64,000 bases of DNA, taken from positions 1-64,000 of the forward strand of contig QLIY01000651.1 of assembly GCA_003260075.1 (NCBI GenBank), in the 5' to 3' direction. This document shows positions 11,301 through 23,351 of the stretch, one piece after another. Positions within the stretch are counted from its first letter, which is position 1; each line of letters begins with the position of its first letter. The position numbers and the translations under genes were made by a program. Under the pieces are notes generated by a model, which made no database searches, had not been told where the DNA came from, and saw only the letters and a list, made by a program, of their open reading frames with translations. This DNA is from Phallusia mammillata (Eukaryota > Chordata > Ascidiacea > Phlebobranchia > Ascidiidae).

Positions 11301-13868
11301 TCAATAGACCAACATAACAACCTAAAAAAATGAAAAGTTTTTTTGACCAGAATCATGTTTTTTTATGATTGATATTATAATATTACAAGGCAAGCCTTAT
11401 GTTTCTTTAGCTAGAAGTTTAACAAGTTATTTGTGAACATAAACAGTTTGAGATAATTTTCATCTTGATACATACCAGCTTGTGAACTGTCAACACATAT
11501 TTTTAACCCAGACAAAAATGCAAACAAAGTTACTATATATATATCTTACCATATGAACAGCTTCTGGATATATCGGCTCAGTTATAACACTTCTGTTGTG
11601 TGTTATGTACTCCACCATTTCATTTAAAGCTCCCCGCTTAATTTCTTTCCACTTTAAGTCACTGAGGGGATCTGTGACGAAATCGAACACCACACAACAC
11701 TGTTGCAGCTTTCTTGTGAAAAGACTCTCAACATCACCTGGGGCAGCATCTTTAACACAAAGGCATAGCTGTTGTCTTGGTAGGACTATACTACATAATG
11801 CAATAAAAAATGCTAAATATGTGTAGGTCAGGCACCCAGTAGGTTTACAGAAACTCACATTTATTTCTGAAAAAAATGTTCAGAGAACAAAACAATCTCA
11901 CTTAAACAATAATATGCACCTGTAATACTTAGTACCGAAATTAACCAGTATTTTTACCTGATAATTTGCTAACCAGGGTTGGCTTGGATCAAATTTTAAA
12001 TTAGATTAGACGAGAGCAACTAGAATGTAACTATGTATTTATTTGAATGTCAAAACAGTGCATAAACTGCGACAAAACAGCTTTGTTAGCAAACCAGTTT
12101 TTAGTACACAAAACCTAAGGTTGTGAAATCAAAATCAAACAATACTTAAAGTCCTGAGAACACGCACACAACAAGAGAACTATTTAGTCTGCACAATAGT
12201 TGAATTGATTGATTAATTTTTTAAAAATTAATTTTACACACTACTTGCCTTGCAGTATTCACTGCATAAATATTGTAAAGTTGATTTTACCTTAAATTGC
12301 AATGTGTTACCTTTTAGGGCTGGCATTTTTGTAAGCTCCCGATTTTTAGTCACATTAAATCTAGATGAGTTCTGTCTCTTTTCCTTCTTAACCAGTGGAA
12401 CACCAGGTGCATACTTCACTTTGCTCAATTGAGTAACTGGAGGTCCTGCTGAGTTAGTATGGTGGGGGCCAGGCTTTTTCTGTCATTTGAAATAGGTGGA
12501 ATTACCATTAATTATTTGTCATTAATTACAGTTCCAGTTTAACAAAACAGAAACATGTTGATATAAAACTATTTGCTGTGATCTTGGTACAGTGAAGCTA
12601 ATCATGACAATATGTCTCCGAATAATATGGAGTTTTACTGAAAATTGCAGCAAAGCGTGAATAATGATGAATAACAATCACAGTGCAAGGCAATGAAATT
12701 TTAACAAACATTTTAATAAATCATACCAAAATTAAGTATTTTAATGCAACATGCATGCACACAAACTAACTAACTAAATGAGAGAATGGAGAGGACATCT
12801 AATGCAAAATCTGAAGTATTTTTTCCTCAAACATATATTTTGCTTTTTCAGTCACCTCGGGTTAGCTATAGTTTACATAAATTGAAAAACAGAACATTTG
12901 GCATTTGAAATGTAGCAGACATTTAAGCCTAAATATTGATTAGATGCAGCAAGCAGGTTACAGACACTCCATCAGTTTACATGCATTTGGCAGGCAACAT
13001 GCTGTAAATATATATAAAGGTACTAGCGAATCACCTAGCACAAGCGTGTTTTAAACAATAATTTATTTTACTGAGGTTTTTCACTTATTGCAAATTAGGG
13101 CCAGCCAATTAAGGACCATAAAAATATTACCAATGAATCTCAAAGAAAAATTAAACATACCAAAATGAATAGCCTCAAAACAGTGTGAAATGAGGCATTT
13201 TGACTTTGTTATTAAGTAATGTGATTACATTACTTCTGGCAACAATGAAGTTGGAAGATGAAAGCAGAGTGGAAATGTTTTTTCACATTTTCATCTGCTG
13301 ACCTAACAGTTTTTTTTACCATTCCAGTGGCTTTTGTAGAACAGTTTTACAAATAGATAAATTAGTTTCAAGTATTATTTTTTTAGGAGAGATTTTGTGC
13401 ATTAATGAAACATGCATAGAAATAAAACAGAACACAAAGTGCCAATAATAGCAACATACATCATCTTCCTCTTTTGCTTTAGATACATTTGCAGTTGCTT
13501 TTGCAACTCCCTGAAAATTAAATGCATTCAGTTCATTGCAAGATTTAGGCATAATTGGGAGCTAACAAGGATTAAAAAGTATACGCAATTATGCAGTAAA
13601 CCAAGATGCAAGCAACAAAAAATTAACTTAATTTCTACGACAGCAAAATAACTCAATATAAATACATTGATAGAATATCAAATGCAGTATTTTCAAAAAA
13701 TCCATGATAGTTAAACGTCAAAATTACACTGCAAAAAATTATAATACACATGTTGTTTCATAAAATTGATTTATCAAAGATGTCTCTATATTTGTTTAAA
13801 TACCCAAAATCGCTCTAGTATAAACCCACCTTTTCAGCTTTTTCCTTTTTTGGTTTTATGTTAGGCAT
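5067..13868 (-). CDS. PPP2R5D-like: Serine/threonine protein phosphatase 2A, B56 (PR61) regulatory subunit, gamma/delta type, complete
   Basis: Sixteen coding exons on the minus strand: 13868-13830, 13510-13460, 12479-12311, 11749-11550, 11164-11054, 10689-10597, 9929-9799, 9707-9648, 9104-8996, 7870-7817, 7695-7525, 7227-7100, 6807-6706, 6642-6570, 6049-5882 and 5198-5067. All have GT/AG introns and compatible phases. They total 1791 nt, or 596 residues, close to vertebrate delta (about 600). The N-terminus is Lys-rich and followed by TQLSKVKY, as in delta. The HEAT-like core carries [50 protein letters not shown] and the acidic region near [12 protein letters not shown]. The C-terminus has [16 protein letters not shown], again delta/gamma-like. 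B56 subunits target the PP2A core enzyme to substrates carrying LxxIxE motifs. Placeholder runs with duplicated flanks lie in introns and beside exon 15 (6070-6079), and a second allele of exon 12 sits at 388-261. No lesion is seen. Confidence 0.95.
5262..5353. other. Poly-C gap placeholder (92 bases)
   Basis: An uninterrupted run of 92 C in the last PPP2R5 intron, without duplicated flanks. It is best read as filler for an unsequenced gap of estimated size. Poly-Pro or poly-Gly reading frames across it are artefacts. Confidence 0.85.
5491..5500. other. Poly-C placeholder with duplicated flanks
   Basis: Ten C bases between two copies of a segment containing AGCTAGACCAGTTGAAGCA, in the last PPP2R5 intron. 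It is an overlap join. Confidence 0.85.
6070..6079. other. Poly-C placeholder duplicating the start of PPP2R5 exon 15
   Basis: Ten C separate exon 15 (6049-5882, minus) from a second copy of its first 70 or so bases at about 6080-6150. The second copy also has the preceding splice acceptor. Only one copy fits the reading frame with exon 16, so this is an overlap join rather than an extra exon. Confidence 0.85.
6405..6414. other. Poly-C placeholder beside a TATG microsatellite
   Basis: Ten C join two copies of a segment containing a (TATG)n tract. The copies differ in repeat number, as two alleles would. Confidence 0.8.
10014..10259. mobile_element. hAT-like MITE in a PPP2R5 intron
   Basis: Ends are CAGTGGTTACC on the left and GAACCACTG on the right, an inverted pair. 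The flanks are an 8-bp target duplication, CTTTACAC (10006-10013) and CTTAACAC (10260-10267), with one mismatch. At 246 bp it has no coding capacity. It sits between exons 6 and 7. Confidence 0.75.
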
Positions 13869-16047
13869 GTTCAAAAATTAATTATTGCTACTACAGTATA
13901 CTGAAAAATATCCATCAACAATAAGATTAAACTTTCATGGCAAATATTGTTCAGCAATTCTACACCACAAAACCACACATAGCTTTGCTAAATTTATTAT
14001 ACATCTGTTGTGGAGAAATTGTAACCTATAAATTGCCAAAATAAAAAGCCTTTTATTCATGAAATTTAATCACCTTTTAGTCAACATAAAATCTACAAAA
14101 CATTTAAGGTTGGTTACCAAAAAATAATAATCACAAATTGTAAAAAAGGAAAGCTGGTTTGTGATGTTGTTCTTTACAAAAACACAATTAAACCTGATAT
14201 GGCAATGGCATTACAGATACACAATTTAATGCTACTTGGACAAAATAATGTAAATGACATCACTATCCATCTGTTACTCTTCACAGGCTACCATATAGCA
14301 ATATATTACATGTGTTGTCATTTGTAACACAAAGAAGGCGTTGTATGGATATTGCTTTTAAACTCAAGACATGTATGCATTTTTACTTAAGATACTACAT
14401 CTCATTGCCAAACGTTTTTTGTAGTGATTTACGCAAAGTTCAAGTAAAGTAGATTAGTACTTTTACAAAAATAAAAGTCAAGAACACGACTAGCTTTTTA
14501 AACAAAAAGAAAAACAAATGACTGTTTCTTAGGTATTAAATTGAAACTACTTTAGCAGTAGGTGATGCCAAATGGGGCTTACCCATGTACAAGGATAAAG
14601 TAATATCCTGCCAATAAATGAAGTTTACATTTCTCCTTACAACCTGGGTAATTTGTACATTTAAAAAAGTGTAGTCAATGCAATTCAGATAGCTCTTTAG
14701 AATATATCTACTTGTGGTTATCTGTAAAACCTTGTATTTCATGCAACACAACTAAGTCCTACGGTGCCACATTCCACATTTTGCAAATTATATAAATGAA
14801 AATTGGTTAAGTGCACCGAGACAGAATAAATGTCATGGTTGAAATAACATTTCCTGATCACCAATTAAGATATGTAAAAGTATTTATAAACCACGCAAAA
14901 ACGTTAGTATTCTGTGCGGTCTGATGGTAATACAAACATTTCTTTCTCGAACCTCACTTAACTTGATAAAACACAAATATTTGCAATATGAGAACATTCA
15001 AAACAGGTCACAAAATAATATTAGTACTGAACTTGAAAAAGGTACATTTCAAAGTGTTTTTGTACTGCACATACATACATTAGTTTGACACCTTGATATT
15101 ACAATTAAACTAAAAATCATGAGGTTACAACACCTGGATTAAGAAATATATTTTGAATCACTAGTTTGTTCAAATGACACTGATTAAATGTATGTTTGCT
15201 GAATCGGTCCCCCAGTACCATATTAAGGCACAATGCTGCAATGTTCTGACATATTTTTTCAACCATATTTCAGCTTGAGTCCAAGCATGATATCTACAAA
15301 ACAGAACCTTCAAAAACCAAGAGCTGAAAATCTATTAATGCCAAATGGGATTGCATTGTTCGATGCTCATTTTTTGGCAAACTTAAAAAATGACGATGAA
15401 TACAAGTGCCAGTTATCATTTTGCAAACGTGCAATGAAAAAAAAAAGATACCGTTTCTTTTTGATGCAAATTTTGCCAGAGACCAGAGAGGTCAGAAACG
15501 TATTTTAGTGAAGGTAATACAATTGACGTAAAGCATCAAATCTTATTCGTTATTATTATAGAACAACGTTTTATCGGTTGATGACGTGAAATAACAATGC
15601 AATAAAGCTAAACTCTGGCTAGAAACGTTTCTCTTCTGTAATTTATTCCACAAGGGGCGAATCATTAACTTTCTTGTTGCCAAGTGAACCGTGACGGTTA
15701 GTGGCAACCCCTGATCCAAAAATATATAAATATTAGCACATTGTTTCCGCACATCTCCTGAAAATCAATAAAGAATGTCTATAAAAGTCACCAATTACAA
15801 AAACAAATTTCGATTACGTTTTAAAACTAATTCCGCAAATCAAGGGTGCTCCTTTTTTGCCGAAGACGAATTCTAAATTTCAAATTTTCTTCATTGTTGG
15901 AGACTATTGGAGTTCGGGTTTCTTTCAAAATAAAATGTTCAAGCGAAAGTAAAAGCTAGCCTGTTTAAGTGAGTAAAAGCTATCATATAGCCTAGGTGGT
16001 TGCATTAGACTTCGAAAGCTATCGATACAAAAGTGAATTGCTGTATT
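13869..16047. other. No gene recognised upstream of PPP2R5
   Basis: This AT-rich stretch should hold the PPP2R5 promoter and 5'UTR. I see no supported exon or clear element. A 91-codon frame at 15233-15508 has no recognisable domain and no splice context. Confidence 0.5.
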
Positions 16048-16752
16048 AACCAGGGAGTCGAACCGGAACTGACGATTTCCTAAAAACCCGAACCGGGGTT
16101 GAACTCCATATTTTGTTTGAGAACCGGAACCAAACCAGTAAAAATACAGTCTGTATTTACATTTCGTGATTTCTTTTTAAAACAGTGCACTGAAGAAAAC
16201 GCAAGATAACGGTTATAGGGCGCATCAAAAATAACATCACACTGTAAAAATTCTAGATGATGAATAGACTAGAATTAAATTTAACGAATGAAAATTTGAA
16301 CCGGTTTAAAAATCGCAAACCGGTTTGGACCGGATAATTTGCCCGAGCCGGAACAAAACCCGAACCCTAAAATATACATGTTTAAAACCTGAAACGAATC
16401 CGAACCCCTAAAAACAAAACAAAGTTAACCCGAACCGAACCTCAACCCATATGACCAGTGCCGGATTAACCATTAGGCAAAGTAGGCACTTGCCTACAGG
16501 CCAGTCAAAAATCCAGGCCACTTTTCTTTGTGACAATGATTTGGCAACACTGATAATTCTATTTTGTTTAGTTGGCAACCCTGATTTTCGGGACACTTAT
16601 AAAAAGTGCCTACAGACCCCCCCCCCCAACACTGATAATTCTATTTTTTTTAGTTGGCAACCCTGATTTTCGGGACCCTTATAAAAAGTGCCTACAGGCC
16701 AGCAGACCTCTAATCCGGCACTGCATATGACAAGCAGTTCGACTCCCTGGTT
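16048..16752. mobile_element. Non-autonomous DNA element hosting a nested MITE
   Basis: The left end (AACCAGGGAGTCGAAC) and right end (GTTCGACTCCCTGGTT) are inverted copies. The interior is rich in short CGAACC/GAACCG repeats. A second element (16456-16723) is inserted near the right end. I could not assign a target duplication for the outer element. Confidence 0.6.
16456..16723. mobile_element. hAT-like MITE, CAGTGCCGGATTAACC family, copy 1
   Basis: Terminal inverted repeats are CAGTGCCGGATTAA and TAATCCGGCACTG, with a perfect 8-bp target duplication CATATGAC at 16448-16455 and 16724-16731. The interior is partly duplicated around a poly-C placeholder (16617-16627). A second copy of the family lies at 41774-42176. 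Confidence 0.9.
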
Positions 16753-17379
16753 TCAACCTTGGGAACGGTGCCCTGTGCATTTTCGCTATTGGTATAAGGT
16801 TGCGGTCTATTTATTGTCTGCGCAAAAAGCCTTGTGGAGTAGACTAAACGTTCGCCTGCTGGTAAAGCGCGAAACCTATTGTGTGTAGGGGTTTTATTTT
16901 CATCTCGCTGCCCTATTCAACAGACCGTTTATTTACCTATTCGACAGAAGGGTAACCTACATTTCGCTATTTTCGTTTTCAATGGACTCTTCTAGAAGCT
17001 AAATCATTAAAAAAATTAATAATGTCTCTATTCTTTGTTGTCATGCGTTGGTTGATATCAGAATGAAATAGCGTTTTAGTGAATCGTATATATTGGGCAT
17101 TTAAGCGACGTGTTAAACATCTGTTCCGTTGAAAAACTATCGTGTAGGCCTGGCTTATCGAATATCAAATTTCTCGGGCACTCTTTTGTAACCATATAGG
17201 CCCATATATAAGCATAACGCTGGGCAGCAATAGGCCACACAACAGTAAAAGAAAGTGGATTGTAGGGATTATAATTTTTCCTGTTCTGTGGATATAGGTT
17301 AGGCTAGGTCTTTTTGTCTGGCCAAGTTAAGGTTATGTTGTGTTTACTTGCAGGCTCTGCCTAACGTAGCGCATTTAAG

Positions 17380-17389
17380 CCCCCCCCCC
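17380..17389. other. Poly-C placeholder with duplicated flanks upstream of V1
   Basis: Ten C separate two copies of a segment with GGCTCTGCCTAACGTAGCGC, about 150 bases before the V1 start codon. The true V1 upstream region is therefore shorter than it appears. Confidence 0.85.
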
Positions 17390-17530
17390 TTTACCTGTTC
17401 TGTGAATATAGGCAAGGTCTTTTTGTCTGACCAAGTTAAAGGTTATATATTGTGTTTAGTTGCAGGCTCTGCCTAACGTAGCGCATTTAAAACCGTGACA
17501 GTTATTTAACATTTTTCAAGTGAATTAAAC

Positions 17531-20500
17531 ATGACCAAGAGAACTACAGTCGATACTTTTTTGATTTGTTCAGTTATCTTCACATTGTTTGTCAGGTGAG
17601 TAAGTTTTATTTAAATTTTAGTAAAATGATCAGACGTTTTTTTTTTCGTTTAGAAATCATGCATTGGATGGAACCTTGAGTTCTGGTTTCGTCGGAGAAG
17701 ATGTCGTGGATGCTTGCATTGAAAAAATAGCTCGACTCAATGTGTTTACAAACGATTTTGAGTTTCTTAAACGCATTGCACTCATAGAAACAAATTACGG
17801 CAGCAGCATTCCTAACTTGGAACAGGGAATTTGGCAGGTCTGGTTGTTTGCACAAACTCACTATGTTTTGTAAACGTAGTTTTTAATTAGATATCAAGTC
17901 ACATTCATGATCAATTAACTGCTTCGACGAACCAAATGGGGTTGGAGCAATTTGTGTCAGCGGCGATTGTTAATTTTGGCAACGAAATTGGTAATTTCAC
18001 CAATAATGATTACAGGTAAGACAAAAACATAAATTTAGACTTTATACTCAGCAGCGACTGACTTGGTTATGTCACAATCGCATATTTGTTCAGCATACCA
18101 CTTCGCTCCGCTTTGGCTGCGCGAATGTACATTCAGCTGATTAAAGGACCAATCGACCTTCCAGCTTCTGTGAAAGATCAAGCTATATGGTGGAGCACAT
18201 ATTACAAACCAACCGGCGATGCTGCAAGTTTCGAAAACACAACATTGGCAGAAGATAGTGCAACAGGTAAATGCAAAAAAATTAAGAGGTAACAAAATTA
18301 AACAGAAGAAAAGTTGATGCGTATTTTACAGCTACCACACCAAGACCACTTGACATATGGTTTATGTTGGATGGCTCAGCGAGCGTTGGAGTAGACAATT
18401 TTGAAACTTCTTTGGATTTTATAGTTAATATAACGTCACAAGTAAACCCGGATATCGATAAAGCAAGGGCCGGAGTTTCAGTATTTTCTCTAAATCATTC
18501 CACTGCATCCACTTTTAGGTCAAGCTACAGTCAAATGGAATTCAATAACATCGTAAAATCCATCAGCTATCCAGGAAGTTAGTATGTTTCTTCCTTTTTG
18601 GTTTACTGCTACAAGACTAAACCAGCCTATATGTCAAATATGCAGGTTTGCCAAATAAAAGTTTTGATTTACGTAACCAAAACCATACAAATTCCTACAA
18701 TACTCGTCCTTACTTCTCTTACAAACTTATACAGCAAGTTAGAATAATGCCAAGTTTGGTCATCTTTTCTTGTGCTGTAAATAAGTTTACGTTTTATTTT
18801 ATATTAAAATACAAATCCTGATTGTCAATGAACAAAAAAATAATGAACGCTGCTAAAACCAAGGACATAATAAGAACGCAAGTTAAAAATTTCTTTTTAA
18901 AAAGAGCATTTATTAAACATAAAAACAATTAAATCTTTTAAGACATCGGCAATCAAAGAACTGGCGTTGTGTATCGACATTAATTTTTTCTCTCCAAAGA
19001 TGTTGAGCGTTATCAACTTTGCACATTTGCACATCTACATGTTAACATTTTTCTAAAGACAATACATTTCTGGGATCTGCCTTAACTGAAGTTGCAAGTG
19101 TAAACTTTGCCGTTAGTTCTGGGGCAAGTCCAATAGCAGACGGAATTCCTCGCATTATGGTGGTCCTTACTGATGGTCTCAGCAGGGACGACATAACAAA
19201 TGCTACAATTCAGGTGTGCTGTTTTGTAACTTAACGAAACGGTGACGTATACCGAAATACCGCAAATACTTGGCGATTGACTTTGGGTTGGAAATACCCC
19301 GAACTAAAAGTGTGGCAAAAATACGTACAATATCTACCTCACAAAACACCCGTACGGTACGTTTTAAATCCACTCTTTGAACAATTGTAAAATATGTGAA
19401 TCACCAAATGTTTGGCGGTTTTTTTTACCCGTTACAGTACTCCCCGAAATTCGTTGCATTATTGGGCCCTTTTCTATGCATTATTGTGTAATTCATGTAA
19501 TTTAATATGAAACATACCCTAAAGATAGAGGTAAGATAAGTGTAAGGGAGATTACTAACGCTTTTGTCAATAGACCAAGTTGTGTTACAGTTACATACAA
19601 ACATTTTGATTGTGAAGGCTCGAAGTGCTGGCATCACAATCTTGGGGATTGGTATAGGAAACGGAATTGACGAGGTTGCCATGAACGACATGGTTGAACA
19701 ACCGTCTACTAGTCATGCGTTTATTCTCGAAAGCTTCGAACAATCACTGGATGAATTGCAACACTCAGTTTTTCAACGAATTATCAAAACCCCAGCGCAA
19801 CTACAAGTATGAGTATTGACCAAATTTGCTACTTTTTGTGTGACAGTTCACTCAGTCAAGCGTTTTTACGTTTGCGTAAAATTATCAAGTGTAAAAATCT
19901 GGTTACTTTCTGTTTCTTATAGCACGACATATCTGTTTATGCTTTTGCATCAAAGATACTCCCCCCCCCCAAGTGTAAAAATCTGGTTACTTTCTGTTTC
20001 TTATAGCACGACATATCTATTTATGCTTTTGCATCAAAGATACTTTTTTTTCTAAACGAAATAAAACATTGAATGATAAAATCATGTTTAAACGTTGCGA
20101 AACACGTGTGCGCTTAGGTTTTTGCGGAAAGCGCTAAAAGTACCATTTAAACAACACAAAGTTAAACACACAGGTGGGAAGCACTCTAACTACTTCTGTG
20201 GCACAAAACCAGCCGTTTTACGCCTCGTATGAAGTGTCACGCAACAATTCCATAACTGTAGAATTCGATGTAAGCTCAAACGGACAAACAGGAGAAGTCT
20301 ATGTTTCTTCGACAACAAGCAATCCTAACTCCGCTAACTATGATTTCACTGTTTCAATTGCAGAGGTAAATGTATTATATTTATGTACAACGTACTAAAA
20401 TATTTCCATTTTGCAAAAATTGCAAACCCGTTTGTTGTTAATATGCTGGTTTGGTGTTAATAAGCTCAAGATATCTTGCTGTTTTAAATGCAAATCTATG

Positions 20501-20739
20501 TGATTTAGTATTACTGCAGGCTAAGCGGTTTGTTTTCACTTGTTTAATTTACTTGTAACCACATCCTTTTTAAGGGTACGACTCCGATAATAATAAACAC
20601 CAAAGAACTTTCCACACTAACAGCATCCAAACGGAAGCGGCGTTACCTGCAAACAGAGGATAATGTTATACTTTATCTTACCATTAAATGCACTTCAGCT
20701 ACAATTCTACACCTTACGATAAGTTCAACAGAATCGTAA
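17531..20739 (+). CDS. V1: divergent lysozyme-like plus vWA domain secreted protein
   Basis: Nine exons: 17531-17595 (signal peptide), 17654-17837, 17891-18015, 18094-18266, 18332-18577, 19059-19213, 19618-19806, 20174-20365 and 20575-20739. Phases agree, giving 497 aa to the TAA. Exons 2-4 form the lysozyme/lytic-transglycosylase-like region: RIALIETNYG, then GIWQ, then SALAARMYIQL and WWSTYYKPTG. Exons 5-7 form a vWA domain with MIDAS DGSAS, the Thr of NNTFLG, and VVLTDG. Exon 8 is the beta-rich domain. Exon 9 has a KRKRR basic site matching the furin motif of the other copies. The family Ser/Thr stalk and hydrophobic end are missing unless a very short 20-nt intron (20736-20755 region) joins a downstream hydrophobic frame ending at 20879. 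The sequence is clearly more divergent than V2-V7. The role is likely extracellular ligand binding; any enzyme activity is unproven. Confidence 0.8.
19961..19970. other. Poly-C placeholder in V1 intron 7
   Basis: Ten C separate two copies of a segment containing CTGGTTACTTTCTGTTTC. It is an overlap join, so the intron is artificially long. Confidence 0.85.
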
Positions 20740-21076
20740 AAAGTTGTGTTTACAGAGATTTGTCGTGTTTTTTTACGTTGTTTAATTTGACAATGGCGAT
20801 TAAACCATCGTTTGCTAATAAATATACCGTTTTTGTTCGCTTTATAGTGCTTGCGATTGGGATTGGGTTGAGTCTATAGCCGGTGGTATTTTTTGTTACT
20901 AAAATTCAATATTTCAGGTATGTTTGTTGGTTCCCTCGATAACACTTAAAAATACTTGATAAGACGCGAAAACTGTTTAATACGACGCAAGAATTATTTA
21001 ACACTTTTTCTTGTACCTTTCGCAATCGAGTTTTCACACATACGAACTTGTAACAACGACGGAAACGGGCTGAAAG

Positions 21077-21082
21077 AATAAA
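21077..21082 (+). terminator. Possible polyadenylation signal for V1
   Basis: AATAAA about 200 bases after the last possible V1 stop, ahead of the convergent PTDSS2-like gene. Confidence 0.4.
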
Positions 21083-21618
21083 CAATACCGCACGATTCGT
21101 TTATTATTAAAAGCTCAATGCAGTTTCAAACAGAATCGTTAAAGTAAGTTTTGGCTTACTATTATTAAAACATGCCTATTAGAACGCTCCTTGAACTTCT
21201 AATTGAGCCAATAACCAACAGTGGCTGAGAAGAATTTTGTAATTTTAGATTTTCCATTTATTTTTCTAAAGGGAAGGACACGACACAATTTAAAACACAC
21301 AAAAAACACAAATGCACAATATTTATGTAGTTTGGAGCTAACATGTTACAAAGAGTATATTACTAAACAGCAAAATTAGAAAAAAAGTGTAGCTAAAAAG
21401 CAGAACATGTCGTATGCCGTCTTTTTACAATATGTGACTATCTTCAGATATATTTAATTATTTATGTGCAAATATTAAATTTTTCTCCATATTCCCTGAA
21501 GTGCATTCCTACTGTAAAAAATATGATGATGTTGATCATATGCAGGTTTTTTGAAGCTGTTTTTCTTTTTTGTCACATAATTGGGTGAATCAAATAGATT
21601 TCTGGCATTGTGCTGATG

Positions 21619-22863
21619 TTATTGTTTAACTTTAAACGAACCTCGACGTTTATTTTCTTTTTGTTTTGAAAATTTCCAAATTGTGAATGAAATAAAAATG
21701 AGAATTAGCACAGCCCATAGCAACTTAATGGGTACTGGAAACGGAAGCAACAGAATGTTTCCGCCAAACTTAACGATAATCAAAAACTCTGTACTAATAA
21801 TGGCACACATTAACCAAGTTTGCAGGCCAACTTTTTTAGTATTCCCGTGAAGATAAAGATGTATTTCTTTACAAATGACACTTCCCCAGAGGGCATAGGC
21901 TAACAGTCTTATTGAACATATTCGATGGTTAGGTGAAATCCAGAGTATAAACTTAAGGTAGAAACCGTTTAATTCTACCAGCAGACTTAATGCAGCTAAT
22001 GTACAGACAAGCAACCATTTTGACAATTTTGTAGTTGGTCTCCAAGTCAACTTTTGTTTAAAATTACTACCGACAGTATGTATTTCAGGGCGACATGAAG
22101 AATTACTCCACAGTTCGTGCCACCTGTATTCCTTTAAAGAAAAATGCTTTAAAAGACGCATTCCAAAATAAATACCTAGCCCGTTGCATATTAGGAAATC
22201 CAAAATCCAGTGATCCCACCAGCATTCTGAAAAATTTGGAAGCTGATGTTCCAGTGAGTACTCTATTAGCTCAAAAAGAATGCTCATAAAATTGAGTAAC
22301 CAAACGTCTCGTACTACTAGAGTTTTGACAAACCATCCCACTAAATGGGAAAGTACAAAAATGTCCATTTTGTCCATTAGATTATGGAATGGTCCATTTG
22401 GGTGGCCTGGTTCCCATAAGTCGCACTTTCCACCATACCTTCGAAAGTCTAGCGGTTGATTTAAATTTGGATCAATATATGTCAGCATGAAACGCACATC
22501 GGAAACATTTTGAAACAGCACAAAGACAAGAAGAACTTCATACAAAACACAGATGCATAGCATTAGTCGCCAGAATGCTGGATGTGGCCATATAAAGGGT
22601 CCGTTTTTTGCGTGCATGAAGCCAAAGACTAGGAAAATCAGAACTGCTAAATAAATCCCTCCTTTGTTGAAGAGCCCAAGGTCGCTGCTTTGTTTATCTG
22701 AGAAAACGACATATCCCAGAAACAGAGCTCCAAGAACAAGCGATGGTATTTTGTACTTTGGATGCAGCGATATCTTTGTCTCACCATTTGAAACAGAGCA
22801 AGAATCTTGCTTCAATGTACAATTGTGTACCGTTGGTCTTGATACAGGTTCTGATTTTTCCAT
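21619..22863 (-). CDS. PTDSS2: Phosphatidylserine synthase 2, intronless
   Basis: One uninterrupted frame of 414 residues from the Met at 22863 (MEKSEPVS). The frame stays open upstream to a Met at 22956, but conservation does not favour that start. PSS enzymes exchange the head group of phosphatidylethanolamine (PSS2) or phosphatidylcholine (PSS1) for serine in the ER/mitochondria-associated membrane. The match to PSS2 is strong: GFMHAKNGPFIWPHPAFWR, EYSLEHQLPNFSECWWDHWI, CNGLGIYFGM, then LVELNGFYLKFILW. About eight to ten hydrophobic membrane segments are spread along the protein. Vertebrate PTDSS2 has many exons, so the single exon suggests an old retrocopy or lineage-specific intron loss. 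The frame is fully intact. It lies between V1 and V2 on the opposite strand. Confidence 0.92.
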   Translation of the reverse strand: MEKSEPVSRPTVHNCTLKQDSCSVSNGETKISLHPKYKIPSLVLGALFLGYVVFSDKQSSDLGLFNKGGIYLAVLIFLVFGFMHAKNGPFIWPHPAFWRLMLCICVLYEVLLVFVLFQNVSDVRFMLTYIDPNLNQPLDFRRYGGKCDLWEPGHPNGPFHNLMDKMDIFVLSHLVGWFVKTLVVRDVWLLNFMSILFELIEYSLEHQLPNFSECWWDHWILDFLICNGLGIYFGMRLLKHFSLKEYRWHELWSNSSCRPEIHTVGSNFKQKLTWRPTTKLSKWLLVCTLAALSLLVELNGFYLKFILWISPNHRICSIRLLAYALWGSVICKEIHLYLHGNTKKVGLQTWLMCAIISTEFLIIVKFGGNILLLPFPVPIKLLWAVLILIFISFTIWKFSKQKENKRRGSFKVKQ

Positions 22864-23341
22864 ACTTTTAAACAAACAGTAAACGCATGAACGTTTGTAC
22901 CAAGACAAACACCTACGAAAACAAACAAAATTTCTGGCAAACAAATTAATAACCAACTATATGAGGACTTATCTGTATATCTATAATAGTCGGGTTGCTA
23001 TTGTGCGACAACTGTATTTTAATTTCTCTTAACATCTATGGGCGTTCAAAACAGAGCTACATAAAAACGGAAACATAACAAACAATACAGTTTCCTTATA
23101 ATTTTTATTGCTAAACCGCCAGCCTTTTACGCTTCCGTTGTTTCCACCAACACAGTGTGAGGGATAGTCATATTGGTAATTACGCAACAGATAGGTCATC
23201 AAAAACCATTCATTTAGAAGGGACAATTAGGTGATAAATTCAACCATTGGAGTAAATGAATGAAAAGTCTACGCGTCAATAAACACTGCTCTTTCAAGGC
23301 AAATTTAGCTTCGGGCATTTGGGTTAAATATAGTACGGGCG

Positions 23342-23351
23342 CCCCCCCCCC
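23342..23351. other. Poly-C placeholder upstream of V2
   Basis: Ten C separate two copies of a segment containing AAAGTCTACGCGTCAATAAA. The region 22957-24134 otherwise holds only promoter-proximal sequence homologous to the upstream regions of V3 and V4. Confidence 0.85.

Noticed and set aside
15233..15508. 91-codon plus-strand frame upstream of PPP2R5
   Set aside because: Low-complexity Lys-rich end, no domain and no splice context. Not enough to call a gene.
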